Notes: a model not told the origin generated them from the letters alone. Shown: positions 8,694-18,136, counted from the stretch's first letter. The stretch is 34,765 nt of DNA from Sphingobacteriaceae bacterium (GCA_019751895.1 JAIEMU010000046.1:1-34765), one strand, 5' to 3'. Program-made: numbers and translations.

Positions 8694-11174
8694 ATGTTTA
8701 AAAAAATCATTTTTGTTTTCGTACTTTTTTTTAGTGTTTCGTTTGCTTTTGCGCAAGACATCACCCAAGTAAACGTAGATCAATTAACAGATGAGCAAAT
8801 AAAAAATTATTTGACACAAGCGCAGGCTGCGGGCGTGCAAGTAGATCAAATTGAAAGTTTAGCAATTGCCAAAGGAATGGCGCCTTCGGAAGCACAAAAA
8901 CTAGTAGAAAGAATTAATAAACTTAATGGAGGCATGAGTACTGCTACGCTTTCTGAATCAGGACTGATCAATAAAAACGAAGTTATCAGAATCGTAAATC
9001 CTGATGAATCGAAAATACAGCATACCCCACAGGTTGAAAAACCTAAAGCAATAGCTACTAAATTAAACGTTTTTGGTGCGGCACTTTTTGAAAATAGCGC
9101 TATTACCTTTGAACCAAATTTGCGTTTAGCAACGCCATTAAATTATCAAATAGGTGCTCAGGACCAGTTGCTAATTTCTGTAACAGGGAATTCATCGGTT
9201 GAATGGCAACCTAAAGTGTCGCCAGAAGGCAATATCAATATTCCAACCGTTGGTTTTGTAAGTGTAAACGGATTAACCATTGAGCAGGCTACGGCAAGAA
9301 TTAAAGCCAAGCTGATTGCTAACAAATATGCCATTGGTAATGGAACAAATTTGGCGGTAAACTTAGGTCAAGTAAAAAGCATTAAAGTAACGATTACGGG
9401 CAATGGCGCAAAAAAACCAGGCACTTATACTTTGAGCTCTTTGGCTACAGTTTTTAATGCTTTGTATGTGTCGGGAGGGCCGAGCGACAATGGCTCGTTT
9501 AGAAACATTGAGTTGATTAGAAACAACAAAGTAATTAGAAAATTAGACGCTTATAATTTTCTGACCAAAGGCATTCAAGAAGACAATATAACCCTTAGAG
9601 ATCAAGATGTAATCAACATTCCTACCTACAGCAAACGTGTGGTTTTAAATGGACAAGTAAAACAACCAGCTATTTTTGAAGTCGTTCCATCCGATCGATT
9701 AAAAGACGTAATTAATTATGCAGGAGGTTTTACCAATTATGCTTATACCGATCGAATAAAAGTATTGCAGGTAACAGGCAAAGAACGTAAAATAGCAGAT
9801 TTAGAAAGCGCAGCTTTTAACACCTACCAACCGCAACGTGGGGATGAATTTTTTGTAGATTCGATTTTGGAACGTTATGTCAATCGTGTGATTATTCAAG
9901 GAGCGGTGTTTAGACCAGGAGAGTTTCAGCTTTCAGAAGGATTAACGCTTTCTCAATTGATAAAAAAAGCAGATGGCTTAAAAGAGGATGCTTTTACGGC
10001 TCGTGGAAGTATTACAAGATTGAAAACAGACAACACCACCGAATTGATTTCCTTTGATTTGGCTGCGGTTTTGAATGGTCAACAAGAAGATGTGAAATTG
10101 CAAAGAGAAGATATTGTGGTGATTTCGTCCTTGTTTGATTTGAAAGATAGATACAAAGTAACCATTAGTGGAGAGGTGAGGACACCGGGTAGTTTTTATT
10201 TTGCATCGCAAATGAGCCTTGAGGATTTGATTTTAAAATCAGGTGGTTTTATGGAAGGGGCGAGCGCTAAACGCATTGAGATATCAAGAAGAGTGAAAAA
10301 AGAAGATGCAACGGCAAATAACAATATCATTGCCGAAATTTTCACCATTGATGTAGAAAATGATTTGGCAAGCAAAGGCGCAAGCTTCAAATTACAACCC
10401 TTTGATAGGGTAATGGTGCGAAGCCAACCTGGTTACGAAAAACAACGCATGGTGAAAATTGAGGGAGAAGTTCTTTTCCCTGGTTATTATGCTTTGCAAA
10501 GTAAAGACGAAAAATTATCGGAATTGATAGAAAGAGCAGGCGGATTAACCAATTTTGCGGATGCAACAGGTGGTTCGTTAAAAAGACCAGGTGCAAGTCA
10601 AGAAAGTGAAGATAAATTTAGCCAAGCTGAAATTGAAAGAGAAAATCTTGAAAAACAACAAAAGCTAGTAGCCTCTACCCTTGAAGCCAGTAAAGAAGTG
10701 TTGAAAAACCCTGCTGAATTGGATAAAATGGCGCATCAAAATGTTTTTGTAGATATCAATTTAGTGAAAATTCTAAAGCACCCCAATTCTAAATGGGATG
10801 TAATTATGGAAGAAGGAGATGTGTTGAGAGTACCAAAATTATTACAAGTGGTAAAAATCAATGGAGAGGTGCTGTATCCAACCGCTAGGTTATACAACAA
10901 AGGAACCAGCTTTAGAGGTTACATACGCCAAGCAGGAGGATATACACAAAGCGCTTTAAAAAGAGGATACATCATTTACTCGAACGGTTCGGTGCGCAGT
11001 GTTAAAAAATTCTTAGGTTTTAGCTTCTACCCGAAAGTGAAACCAGGGGCAGAAATTATCATCCCGAAAGCAAAAGATAAAAAACCAATGTCGCCACAAG
11101 AGGTTTTAACTTTAACAACAGGTGTAGCATCGTTTGCAACCATTATTATTGGACTTTTAAATTTAATTAAATAA
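8694..11174 (+). CDS. Large SLBB-domain polysaccharide export protein (Wza-type)
   Basis: Outer-membrane/periplasmic export component for surface polysaccharide. The 826 residues start with a signal peptide ending FAFAQ, then about 100 residues of polar, helical sequence. A Poly_export domain follows (YQIGAQDQLLISVTGN at about 150 onwards), and then a series of SLBB-like repeats with recurrent GEV..PG.. or GxVxxPxxF patterns, such as LNGQVKQPAIFEV, IQGAVFRPGEFQL, ISGEVRTPGSFYF, IEGEVLFPGYYAL and INGEVLYPTARLY. A C-terminal hydrophobic helix (GVASFATIIIGLLNL) ends the protein. It is about twice the length of E. coli Wza, as is usual in Bacteroidota. There is no lipobox at the signal peptide. 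The Wzz gene follows four bases later. The repeat count (at least five) is by eye. Confidence 0.9.
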   Translation: MFKKIIFVFVLFFSVSFAFAQDITQVNVDQLTDEQIKNYLTQAQAAGVQVDQIESLAIAKGMAPSEAQKLVERINKLNGGMSTATLSESGLINKNEVIRIVNPDESKIQHTPQVEKPKAIATKLNVFGAALFENSAITFEPNLRLATPLNYQIGAQDQLLISVTGNSSVEWQPKVSPEGNINIPTVGFVSVNGLTIEQATARIKAKLIANKYAIGNGTNLAVNLGQVKSIKVTITGNGAKKPGTYTLSSLATVFNALYVSGGPSDNGSFRNIELIRNNKVIRKLDAYNFLTKGIQEDNITLRDQDVINIPTYSKRVVLNGQVKQPAIFEVVPSDRLKDVINYAGGFTNYAYTDRIKVLQVTGKERKIADLESAAFNTYQPQRGDEFFVDSILERYVNRVIIQGAVFRPGEFQLSEGLTLSQLIKKADGLKEDAFTARGSITRLKTDNTTELISFDLAAVLNGQQEDVKLQREDIVVISSLFDLKDRYKVTISGEVRTPGSFYFASQMSLEDLILKSGGFMEGASAKRIEISRRVKKEDATANNNIIAEIFTIDVENDLASKGASFKLQPFDRVMVRSQPGYEKQRMVKIEGEVLFPGYYALQSKDEKLSELIERAGGLTNFADATGGSLKRPGASQESEDKFSQAEIERENLEKQQKLVASTLEASKEVLKNPAELDKMAHQNVFVDINLVKILKHPNSKWDVIMEEGDVLRVPKLLQVVKINGEVLYPTARLYNKGTSFRGYIRQAGGYTQSALKRGYIIYSNGSVRSVKKFLGFSFYPKVKPGAEIIIPKAKDKKPMSPQEVLTLTTGVASFATIIIGLLNLIK

Positions 11175-11178
11175 AAAA

Positions 11179-12252
11179 ATGAGTTTAGAAAACAATCAAG
11201 CTACCGACGAAATAAGTTTAAAAGAACTGATTTTGAAAAGCCAAGAGTGGTTTCGTTTTTTAGTATCCAAATGGAAAATTATTCTGATTTGTGGTTTTTT
11301 TGGCGGGCTTGTGGGTTTAACTATTGCTTGGTTAGATAAACCAATTTATACCGCTACTACTTCGTTTGTTTTGGAAGATGCTGCAGGTGGTAGTGGAGGC
11401 TTAGGTTCGTTATCAGGCTTAGCATCTATTGCAGGGCTAGATTTAGGAGGGAAAAGTGGCGGCTTATTTCAAGGAGATAATCTTTTGGAGTTTTACAAAT
11501 CTAGGTTGATGATTGTAAAAACTTTGTTGACGGAAGTAAATTTTGAGGGCAAAAAACAATTATTGATTGAACGGTACATAGAAAAAAATGAATTGAGAGA
11601 ACAGTGGGAAGATAAACCAAAATTAAAAAACATACAATTTAGAGATACGGTTTTTTCAAGAACGCAAGATAGTGTGCTGAGTGAAATTGTGAAGATGATA
11701 ACTAAAGAAGACTTAGAAGTAATTAAAAAAGATAAAAAATTAAGCATTATTACTGCGAAAATGAGGTCTAAGGACGAATTTTTTGCTAAAACTTTTAACG
11801 AAAAAATTGTTGCTAATGTAAATGATTTTTATGTGAAGACTCGAACCAAAAAATCGATAGACAATGTAAAAATATTACAAGAAAAAACAGACTCGGTTCG
11901 TGCCGTAATGAATGGCGCCATTGTAAAGGTAGCGAGTGTAGTCGATCGTACACCGAATTTAAACACTACCCGTATGTCGCAACGTACGGCGCCTTCACAG
12001 CGTTCTCAATTTACCATTGAAACGAACAAAGCCATGTTATCGCAATTGATTCAAAATTTAGAATTAGCCAAGGTAAGTTTACTAAAAGAATCTCCTTTAA
12101 TTCAAATTATTGATGAGCCTGTTTATCCTTTAGAAAAGAAAAAAAGCAGTCGTTTGATTGGCCTTATATTAGGTGGTTTTTTAGGTGGTTTTTTAGCTTG
12201 TTTGGTAATTCTTATGCGTAAAGTTTTCAGCAATGTATTAGGGGCTGCTTAA
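11179..12252 (+). CDS. Wzz-type chain-length regulator (no kinase domain)
   Basis: Inner-membrane polysaccharide co-polymerase that sets chain length. The 357-residue protein has a cytoplasmic N-terminus, a membrane helix at about 33-52 (IILICGFFGGLVGLTIAW), the Wzz-type PIYTATTSFVLED region just after it, a long periplasmic coiled region, and a second helix at about 326-346 (LIGLILGGFLGGFLACLVIL). It ends shortly afterwards without a Walker motif or tyrosine-rich tail, so it is not a BY-kinase fusion. A Gly-rich stretch (GGSGGLGSLSGLASIAGLD) between the helix and the coiled region resembles that of Bacteroidota Wzz proteins. It follows the SLBB protein by four bases and pairs with it functionally. 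Confidence 0.88.
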   Translation: MSLENNQATDEISLKELILKSQEWFRFLVSKWKIILICGFFGGLVGLTIAWLDKPIYTATTSFVLEDAAGGSGGLGSLSGLASIAGLDLGGKSGGLFQGDNLLEFYKSRLMIVKTLLTEVNFEGKKQLLIERYIEKNELREQWEDKPKLKNIQFRDTVFSRTQDSVLSEIVKMITKEDLEVIKKDKKLSIITAKMRSKDEFFAKTFNEKIVANVNDFYVKTRTKKSIDNVKILQEKTDSVRAVMNGAIVKVASVVDRTPNLNTTRMSQRTAPSQRSQFTIETNKAMLSQLIQNLELAKVSLLKESPLIQIIDEPVYPLEKKKSSRLIGLILGGFLGGFLACLVILMRKVFSNVLGAA

Positions 12253-12305
12253 TTTAAAAACTAACAGACAACATAGGTGAAAAAAAAATTTTTGAATTTC
12301 ACAAA

Positions 12306-13340
12306 ATGAAAAATTACACTTTAAAAGTTCAAGATATTCGTAAAGAAACAGAAGACACTATAACGCTATGTTTTAAACAACCGGGATTAAAAAAAATAAA
12401 ATACCAAGCAGGCCAGTATATAACACTTTCTTGTCGAATTAATAATAGAAAGTACAATCGACCTTATTCTTTTTCTTCATCTCCGCTATCTGAAAGTTTT
12501 TTAGAAATTACAATTAAACGTGTTCCGAATGGCCTTTTTTCAAATTATATACATGACACAGTGAAAATTGGTGATGCAATAGAAATAATGGAGCCTATGG
12601 GTGATTTTGTTTTTACGCCTACCGATAATGTTACAACTTTGTTTTTTTGGGGAGTGGGAAGTGGTATTACACCTTTAATTTCCATAATTAAAGAAGTTTT
12701 AATTTCAAATAAACATTTAAATGTTGTTTTAACTTATGGCAACAAAAACCCAGAAACGACTATTTTTTTGGACATATTAAATAATTTACAAAAACAGTAC
12801 GCTTCTCAATTTAAAGTTTTTTATTTCTATTCTCAATGCAAAATTATTGAATCGAAACAAACTAATAGTCACTACGGTAGAATAAGCAATGAATTTATCA
12901 CTACTTTAGTTCAAGATATTAATATTACAGCTACAAATCATTTTATTTGTGGGCCTTTAGCACTTAAAAACACACTTAAAGATATTTTATTGGCTTTAAA
13001 CTGTCCTGAAAGCAATATATTTTCTGAGGATTTTGAGTTGGTAAAAAATCCTAAAGATTTTGAGGATATTGTGTCACAAAATGTACAATTACTATACAAA
13101 GGTGTAACCAGCCAAGTTTTGGTGCCAAAAGGAAAAAGTGTTTTAGAAGCAGCTTTGGATACAGGGCTAGAGTTGCCCTATTCTTGTCAAACGGGTAATT
13201 GTGACACATGTAAAGGTAAATTACATAAAGGTACATTACGTATGATAGGATTATCGAAAAATCGTGACGACTTAAATAATAATGAATTTTTATTGTGTTG
13301 TAGTCATCCTTTGTCTGATAATGTTTTGATAGAAATTTAG
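12306..13340 (+). CDS. FAD/NAD(P)H reductase with C-terminal 2Fe-2S domain (probable E3 partner of RfbH)
   Basis: Probably passes electrons from NAD(P)H through FAD and a 2Fe-2S centre to the RfbH dehydratase, which needs them for C3 deoxygenation. In the 344 residues the FAD-binding motif RPYSFSSSP is at 52-60, the NAD motif WGVGSGITPL is at 115-124, and a plant-type ferredoxin domain is at the C-terminus with Cys294, Cys299, Cys302 and Cys332 (CX4CX2CX29C). The classical E3 enzymes AscD/DdhD have the ferredoxin domain at the N-terminus, so the order here is the one seen in PaaE/Hcr-type reductases. Its place directly ahead of rfbF (16 bases) supports the E3 role, which is an inference. The gene is more AT-rich than the preceding export genes. 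Confidence 0.85.
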   Translation: MKNYTLKVQDIRKETEDTITLCFKQPGLKKIKYQAGQYITLSCRINNRKYNRPYSFSSSPLSESFLEITIKRVPNGLFSNYIHDTVKIGDAIEIMEPMGDFVFTPTDNVTTLFFWGVGSGITPLISIIKEVLISNKHLNVVLTYGNKNPETTIFLDILNNLQKQYASQFKVFYFYSQCKIIESKQTNSHYGRISNEFITTLVQDINITATNHFICGPLALKNTLKDILLALNCPESNIFSEDFELVKNPKDFEDIVSQNVQLLYKGVTSQVLVPKGKSVLEAALDTGLELPYSCQTGNCDTCKGKLHKGTLRMIGLSKNRDDLNNNEFLLCCSHPLSDNVLIEI

Positions 13341-13356
13341 ATTTAAAATTTTAAAT

Positions 13357-14136
13357 ATGAAAGTAGTAATTTTTGCAGGTGGTTTTGGTACTCGATTGAT
13401 GGAAGAAACTGAAGCTAGACCTAAACCAATGGTGGAAATAGGAGGCAAACCTATTTTATGGCATGTTTTGAAAATGTACGAACATTATGGTTACAATGAC
13501 TTTGTGATTTGCTTGGGTTATAAAGCTACTTTTATTAAAGAATACTTTTATAATTATTATTTACACAATTCGGACGTAACTATTGAATTGGCGAACAATA
13601 AAGTAGAAGTGCATTATTCCGAATCAGAATCGTTTAAAGTTACTTTAATAGACACGGGTTTAAATACCAATACTGCTGGAAGATTAAAACGTATTGAAAA
13701 ATATGTAAAAGGAGAAACCTTTATGTTGACCTACGGAGACGGTGTATCGAATGTTGATATTAAAGCTCTATTGAAATTTCATAAGCAACATGGTCGTTTG
13801 GCAACCTTAACAAGTGTGCAAGTGCCCGGACGTTTTGGTAATTTAGATATTAATGCTGCGGGAGAAGTAGGTTATTTTGAAGAAAAACCTATGGGAGACG
13901 GCATGTGGATTAATGGTGGTTTCTTTGTTTTGGAACCAGGTATTTTTAAATATTTAGAGGGCGATGTTACTGATATTCAATGGGAAAAAGGACCATTGGC
14001 GGAAATAGCCAAAGACAATCAATTGGCAGCATACAAGCACCATGGATTTTGGAAATGTATGGATGCGCTTAGAGATAGAATTGAATTGGAAGAATTGTGG
14101 AGTTCTGGAAATGCTAAATGGAAAACATGGAAGTAA
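13357..14136 (+). CDS. rfbF: Glucose-1-phosphate cytidylyltransferase
   Basis: Makes CDP-glucose from CTP and glucose-1-phosphate, the committed entry to CDP-3,6-dideoxyhexoses. The 259-residue length is typical. Motifs seen are FAGGFGTRLMEETEARPKPM at about 6-25 (nucleotide-binding and the PKPMVEIG signature), GGKPILWHVLKMY, the metal-binding TYGDGVSNVD, GRFGNLDI, INGGFFVLEPG, and the C-terminal FWKCMDALRDR. All match RfbF/DdhA. The 3' end overlaps rfbG by 19 bases (10 if the later rfbG ATG is used), showing tight coupling. This enzyme fixes the nucleotide as CDP, which matters for interpreting the nested branching genes that follow. Confidence 0.96.
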   Translation: MKVVIFAGGFGTRLMEETEARPKPMVEIGGKPILWHVLKMYEHYGYNDFVICLGYKATFIKEYFYNYYLHNSDVTIELANNKVEVHYSESESFKVTLIDTGLNTNTAGRLKRIEKYVKGETFMLTYGDGVSNVDIKALLKFHKQHGRLATLTSVQVPGRFGNLDINAAGEVGYFEEKPMGDGMWINGGFFVLEPGIFKYLEGDVTDIQWEKGPLAEIAKDNQLAAYKHHGFWKCMDALRDRIELEELWSSGNAKWKTWK

Positions 14137-15215
14137 CTACATTTCAAAAGTTAGAAAACACCTATAAAGGAAAAAAAGTTTTTTTAACGGGGCATACGGG
14201 TTTTAAAGGAGCTTGGATGTTAAAAGTATTATCTTTATTAGGTGCAGAAGTAAAAGGCTATGCTTTAGCTCCTTATACTGAAAATGATTTGTATCATTTA
14301 ATTAAAGGAGATGCGCTTTGTGATTCAGTATTAGCCGATTTAAGAAATAAAAAACGATTAGAACAAGAAATACTTGATTTTCAGCCCGATTTTGTATTTC
14401 ATTTGGCAGCGCAGCCTTTGGTGCGCTTGTCTTATGAAATTCCTGCTGAAACTTTTGAAGTCAATGTAATTGGAACTGCCAATGTTTTGGACGCCGTTCG
14501 ATTATTAAATAAAAAATGTGATGTTGTTTTAATCACAACTGATAAAGTATATCATAACAACGAATGGATTTATCCCTATAGAGAAAATGATAGATTGGGC
14601 GGTTACGATCCGTATAGTGCCAGCAAAGCCTGTACAGAATTAGTTATTGACTCGTATCGGAATTCTTTTTTTAATACTAAAACCTATACTTCGCATCAAA
14701 AAGCCATTGCGGTTGCCAGAGCGGGTAATGTGATAGGGGGAGGCGATTGGTCGCAAGATCGTTTGATACCCGATATCGCCAAAGCTTTTGCTTTAGAAAA
14801 ACCTGTAGTGATAAGAAACCCAAATTCTGTTAGACCTTGGCAACATGTTTTGGAACCCGTTGTAGGATATTTATTATTAGGAGCTCATTTAGCCATTGAA
14901 CCTTTGCAATTTAGTCAAGCCTATAATTTTGGACCTCATTTATCCGATGCGCTTCCTGTAGCCGAAATGCTCAAATTAGCCATTGGTAGTTGGGGGAAAG
15001 GGGAATATATAGTAGAACAAACAGAAAAACAACCTCACGAAGCGGGATTGTTGAAATTGGATATTAGCAAAGCGATAAATGAGCTGAAATGGCAACCTAA
15101 AATGAATGCCAAACAAGCTGTTAGTATGACGATGGATTGGTATAGCGAATTTGCTAAGAATAAAGAAAATATTTCTGAGTTTACAACTGAACAGATAAAT
15201 GAGTTTACATCTTAA
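14118..15215 (+). CDS. rfbG: CDP-glucose 4,6-dehydratase
   Basis: Converts CDP-glucose to CDP-4-keto-6-deoxyglucose using bound NAD. The 365-residue extended SDR has the nucleotide motif TGHTGFKGAWML near 23-34, HLAAQPLVRLSYEIPAETFEVN, VNVIGTANVLDAVR, TTDKVYHNNEW (the TDK active-site segment), YDPYSASKACTELV with the catalytic Tyr and Lys, and ARAGNVIGGGDW. These are diagnostic of RfbG/DdhB. Two in-frame ATGs, 14118 and 14127, both lie inside the end of rfbF. The next gene starts four bases after the stop codon if its likely start is used, so transcription is continuous from rfbF into the branched-sugar genes. Confidence 0.95.
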   Translation: MENMEVTTFQKLENTYKGKKVFLTGHTGFKGAWMLKVLSLLGAEVKGYALAPYTENDLYHLIKGDALCDSVLADLRNKKRLEQEILDFQPDFVFHLAAQPLVRLSYEIPAETFEVNVIGTANVLDAVRLLNKKCDVVLITTDKVYHNNEWIYPYRENDRLGGYDPYSASKACTELVIDSYRNSFFNTKTYTSHQKAIAVARAGNVIGGGDWSQDRLIPDIAKAFALEKPVVIRNPNSVRPWQHVLEPVVGYLLLGAHLAIEPLQFSQAYNFGPHLSDALPVAEMLKLAIGSWGKGEYIVEQTEKQPHEAGLLKLDISKAINELKWQPKMNAKQAVSMTMDWYSEFAKNKENISEFTTEQINEFTS

Positions 15216-15219
15216 AAAT

Positions 15220-16281
15220 ATGACTACTAATAGTATTATAAAAGAAGATTTAGAAACTATATATAATTCGGATGTCGACTGGTCTAAATTTCAAAATACC
15301 GTGGTTCTTATAACAGGTGCCAATGGTTTTTTGCCAGCTTATCTGGTTGAGTCTTTATTATATCTAAATTTTATTGATCCTAAAAATAATGTTAAAGTTA
15401 TTTGTTTAGTCAGAAATATAGAAAATGCTGAGAGTAGATTTATAGATTATAAACAATGTACTAACTTAGAATTTATAGTTCAAGATGTTTCAGATTCTAT
15501 AAAACTAACAGAAAAAGTTGATTATATAATTCATGCCGCAAGTCAGGCGAGTCCTAAATTTTATGGAACTGACCCTGTCGGAACACTAAAAGCGAATGTT
15601 TTAGGGACTATGAATTTGCTAAACTATGCAAAAGAGAATAAAATAAAATCATTTTTATATTTTAGTTCAGGAGAAGTTTATGGAGAATTAGATTCAGAGC
15701 ATATACCAATAAAAGAAAATACTTTTGGTTATATTAATCCCACAAATGTTAGGTCATGTTATGCAGAGAGCAAGCGTATGGGAGAAAATATATGTGTAAG
15801 TTATCATCATCAATACGGTGTGTCAGTTAAAATTGTCAGACCATTTCATACTTATGGACCTAAAATGAAATTGGATGACGGGAGAGTATATGCTGATTTT
15901 GTCTCGGATATTTTAAATGAAAAAGATATTTGTATGCATAGTGATGGATCTGCGACTAGAGCTTTTTGTTATTTGACTGATGCAACAGTTGGTTTTTTAA
16001 AGATTCTCCTCGATGGAAAAAATGGTGAAGCTTATAATGTGGGAAATCCGAATGAAGAGCATAGCATTTTGGAATTGGCAGAGACCTTAGTTAATTTATA
16101 TCCGGAAAAAGGACTAAAAGTAATTAAACAATTAAATAAAGAGGATAATAATTATTTAAAAAGTCCTTTAAAGAGAAATTCTCCTAATATTAGTAAAATT
16201 AACGAATTAAATTGGCATCCTTTGGTTTCTATTAAAGATGGTTTTAAAAGAACAATTCAAAGTTATGTATCAGGAATATAA
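15220..16281 (+). CDS. NAD-dependent epimerase/dehydratase (SDR) in the branched-sugar module
   Basis: Extended SDR acting on a nucleotide sugar. The nucleotide-binding motif is LITGANGFLPAYLVESLL (third glycine replaced by Pro-Ala, a known subfamily variant), followed by IIHAASQASPKFY, the FSSGEVYGEL serine motif, and SCYAESKRMGENI with Tyr and Lys of YxxxK. The C-terminal substrate part contains RPFHTYGPKM and YNVGNPNEEHSILELAE. It resembles UDP-glucuronate decarboxylase/dTDP-glucose dehydratase relatives found in sugar loci. Plausible jobs are reducing the keto group left on a new C4 branch, as YerF does for yersiniose, or epimerising the ring. An upstream ATG at 15199 inside rfbG adds seven residues; 15220 is preferred because the family pattern begins there. 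The DNA is notably AT-rich. Confidence 0.8.
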   Translation: MTTNSIIKEDLETIYNSDVDWSKFQNTVVLITGANGFLPAYLVESLLYLNFIDPKNNVKVICLVRNIENAESRFIDYKQCTNLEFIVQDVSDSIKLTEKVDYIIHAASQASPKFYGTDPVGTLKANVLGTMNLLNYAKENKIKSFLYFSSGEVYGELDSEHIPIKENTFGYINPTNVRSCYAESKRMGENICVSYHHQYGVSVKIVRPFHTYGPKMKLDDGRVYADFVSDILNEKDICMHSDGSATRAFCYLTDATVGFLKILLDGKNGEAYNVGNPNEEHSILELAETLVNLYPEKGLKVIKQLNKEDNNYLKSPLKRNSPNISKINELNWHPLVSIKDGFKRTIQSYVSGI

Positions 16282-16292
16282 AAAAAGCACTA

Positions 16293-18128
16293 ATGAAAAA
16301 CAGTATAAAAGTAAGTGATTTAATAGCGGACTTCTTAATAGAAAAAGAAATAAAACACGTTTTTGGAATTATAGGAGCTGGTAATGCTCATATTTTCGAT
16401 TCGATACAACAGAAAGGATATACAGAAATAATTTGTGTACATCATGAGCAAGCGGCTTGTATGGCGATGCAAACTTATTATAGAACTACTGGTAAAGTTA
16501 CAGCTGCTTTACTTACAACAGGGGCTGGCTCTACAAATGGAATTACTGGTGTTGTAAGTGCTTGGGCAGATTCGATTCCTGGAATTGTCATTTCAGGAAA
16601 CGAACATTCAAAATACGTTGATTCGCATAAAGATTTAAGAATGTGGGGGGTACAAGGGTACGATAGTCCTGCTATGGTAGAAAAAGTTACTAAATATGCC
16701 ATGCAGACTTCAAATCCCAATACAGTTGTATATGAATTAGAAAAAGCGTATTCAATTGCAACGCATGGGAGACCAGGCCCTTGTTGGATTGATGTGCCTA
16801 TGAATTTGCAATCCACTAATATACAAAAGGAAGAGGTTGTCCATTTTATAGATTCAGAATTGCCAGATTTGAATTTAGATTCTGAAAATGATTTATCCAA
16901 TAGTATTGATTCTATTGTGGAGGCTTTAAAAACAGCCAAACGTCCATTGTTTTGGTTGGGTAATGGTATAAGATTGGCTGGAGCAGAAAAATTGTTAGAG
17001 CCACTATTAGAAAAATACAATATTCCGGCACTTGTTACTTGGGCTGGTATAGACGCAATAGATTCTTATCATCCTTTGGTTTTTGGACGAGCAGGAACTT
17101 ATGGACAAAGATGTGCTAATTTTATACTTCAAAATTGCGATTTATTGATTTGTATAGGAACCAGAATGGCAATTTCTCAAATAGGCTATGATATTACTGA
17201 GCTTGCCAGAGAAGCCGATATTGCTGTTGTGGACATCGATAAATTTGAATTGGATAAATATAAAGAAAGATATAAGTATTCAATAAATGCTGATGCAGGG
17301 AAGTTTATCAAAGGATTGTTGGATAAAGAAATAAATGAATCTTTAAATTTTTCTAATTGGCTTGAAAATTGTAATAAATACAGAAAAGATTATCCGTGGG
17401 TAAATGAAAGAGACCATTCAGATAAAGATGGTTTTATTAATTCATATCAATTCATGGAAAAATTAAATACTTATTTTAAAGAAGATCAACATGTAACCAC
17501 TGATATGGGTACAGCTCTTTTGAGTGGTCACCAAGTTTTGAAAATAGGAAAGAATCAAAGATTAATGACCTCTACAGGCTTGGGTGAAATGGGCTATGGA
17601 TTGCCAGCAGCAATTGGGGTTTCTGTTGCCAGAAATAAGGGTGAAGTGATGTGCTTGAATTGTGACGGGGGTATGATGATGAACTTACAAGAACTACAAA
17701 CGGTAGTACATTATAAGTTACCTGTGAAATTATTTATTTTTAATAATGATGGTTATTTGATGATTAAGAATACTCAAAATGCATTGTTTAACGGTAGAAG
17801 AGCAGGTGTAGATTCTAGTTCAGGAGTAACGTGTCCTGATTTTAGTGCATTGGCAACTGCTTTTGGAATGCCTTCTTTTCAGATTAAAACATGGGAAGAA
17901 TTCGATGAAGTTATACCAAAAGTACAAGAAATTGAAGGTCCTGTAATTTGTGAGGTTTTTATGCATCCACATCAGTTGTTTGTACCTAAACTGGGATTGG
18001 TAGCGCAAAGTGATGGAACTTTGATTTCTCCACCCTTAGAGGACTTGTCACCTTTTATTCCAAGAGAAGAATTGAAAAGGAATATGTTAAACGGATTGCA
18101 TCCTAAATCAAATAAGATTGAAGCTTAA
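16293..18128 (+). CDS. Thiamine-diphosphate carboligase, acetolactate-synthase family (YerE-like candidate)
   Basis: ThDP-dependent enzyme of 611 residues that decarboxylates a 2-keto acid and transfers the resulting acyl carbanion. The N-terminal pyrimidine domain has the cofactor-activating glutamate Glu52 in CVHHEQAA and the family stretch TTGAGSTNGITGVVSAWADS. The central domain spans about 200-340. The C-terminal domain has TGLGEMGYGLPAAIG and the ThDP/metal motif Asp458...Asn484-Asn485 (NCDGGMMMNLQ...FNNDGY), with Cys in place of the first Gly of GDG. In a CDP-3,6-dideoxyhexose operon this points to the YerE type, which adds a two-carbon unit to the C4 ketone of the sugar. It is not a housekeeping acetolactate synthase: there is no ilvN subunit or ilv neighbour. 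The true donor keto acid is unknown and may come from the next two genes. Confidence 0.85.
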   Translation: MKNSIKVSDLIADFLIEKEIKHVFGIIGAGNAHIFDSIQQKGYTEIICVHHEQAACMAMQTYYRTTGKVTAALLTTGAGSTNGITGVVSAWADSIPGIVISGNEHSKYVDSHKDLRMWGVQGYDSPAMVEKVTKYAMQTSNPNTVVYELEKAYSIATHGRPGPCWIDVPMNLQSTNIQKEEVVHFIDSELPDLNLDSENDLSNSIDSIVEALKTAKRPLFWLGNGIRLAGAEKLLEPLLEKYNIPALVTWAGIDAIDSYHPLVFGRAGTYGQRCANFILQNCDLLICIGTRMAISQIGYDITELAREADIAVVDIDKFELDKYKERYKYSINADAGKFIKGLLDKEINESLNFSNWLENCNKYRKDYPWVNERDHSDKDGFINSYQFMEKLNTYFKEDQHVTTDMGTALLSGHQVLKIGKNQRLMTSTGLGEMGYGLPAAIGVSVARNKGEVMCLNCDGGMMMNLQELQTVVHYKLPVKLFIFNNDGYLMIKNTQNALFNGRRAGVDSSSGVTCPDFSALATAFGMPSFQIKTWEEFDEVIPKVQEIEGPVICEVFMHPHQLFVPKLGLVAQSDGTLISPPLEDLSPFIPREELKRNMLNGLHPKSNKIEA

Positions 18129-18136
18129 TAGAAAAC

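Noticed and set aside
12277-12302. Possible hairpin GTGAAA...TTTCAC ahead of the reductase gene
   Set aside because: Only six outer pairs are clear, the interior is A/T runs with a mismatch, and no T tract follows.
16478-17020. Long minus-strand open frame of 180 codons inside the ThDP gene
   Set aside because: It is antisense to well-supported catalytic-domain coding sequence and has no recognisable motifs or start context; similar antisense frames occur throughout the window.
16293-18128. Housekeeping acetolactate synthase for branched amino acids
   Set aside because: No ilvN, ilvC or ilvD neighbour, a variant metal motif, and tight linkage to CDP-sugar genes.
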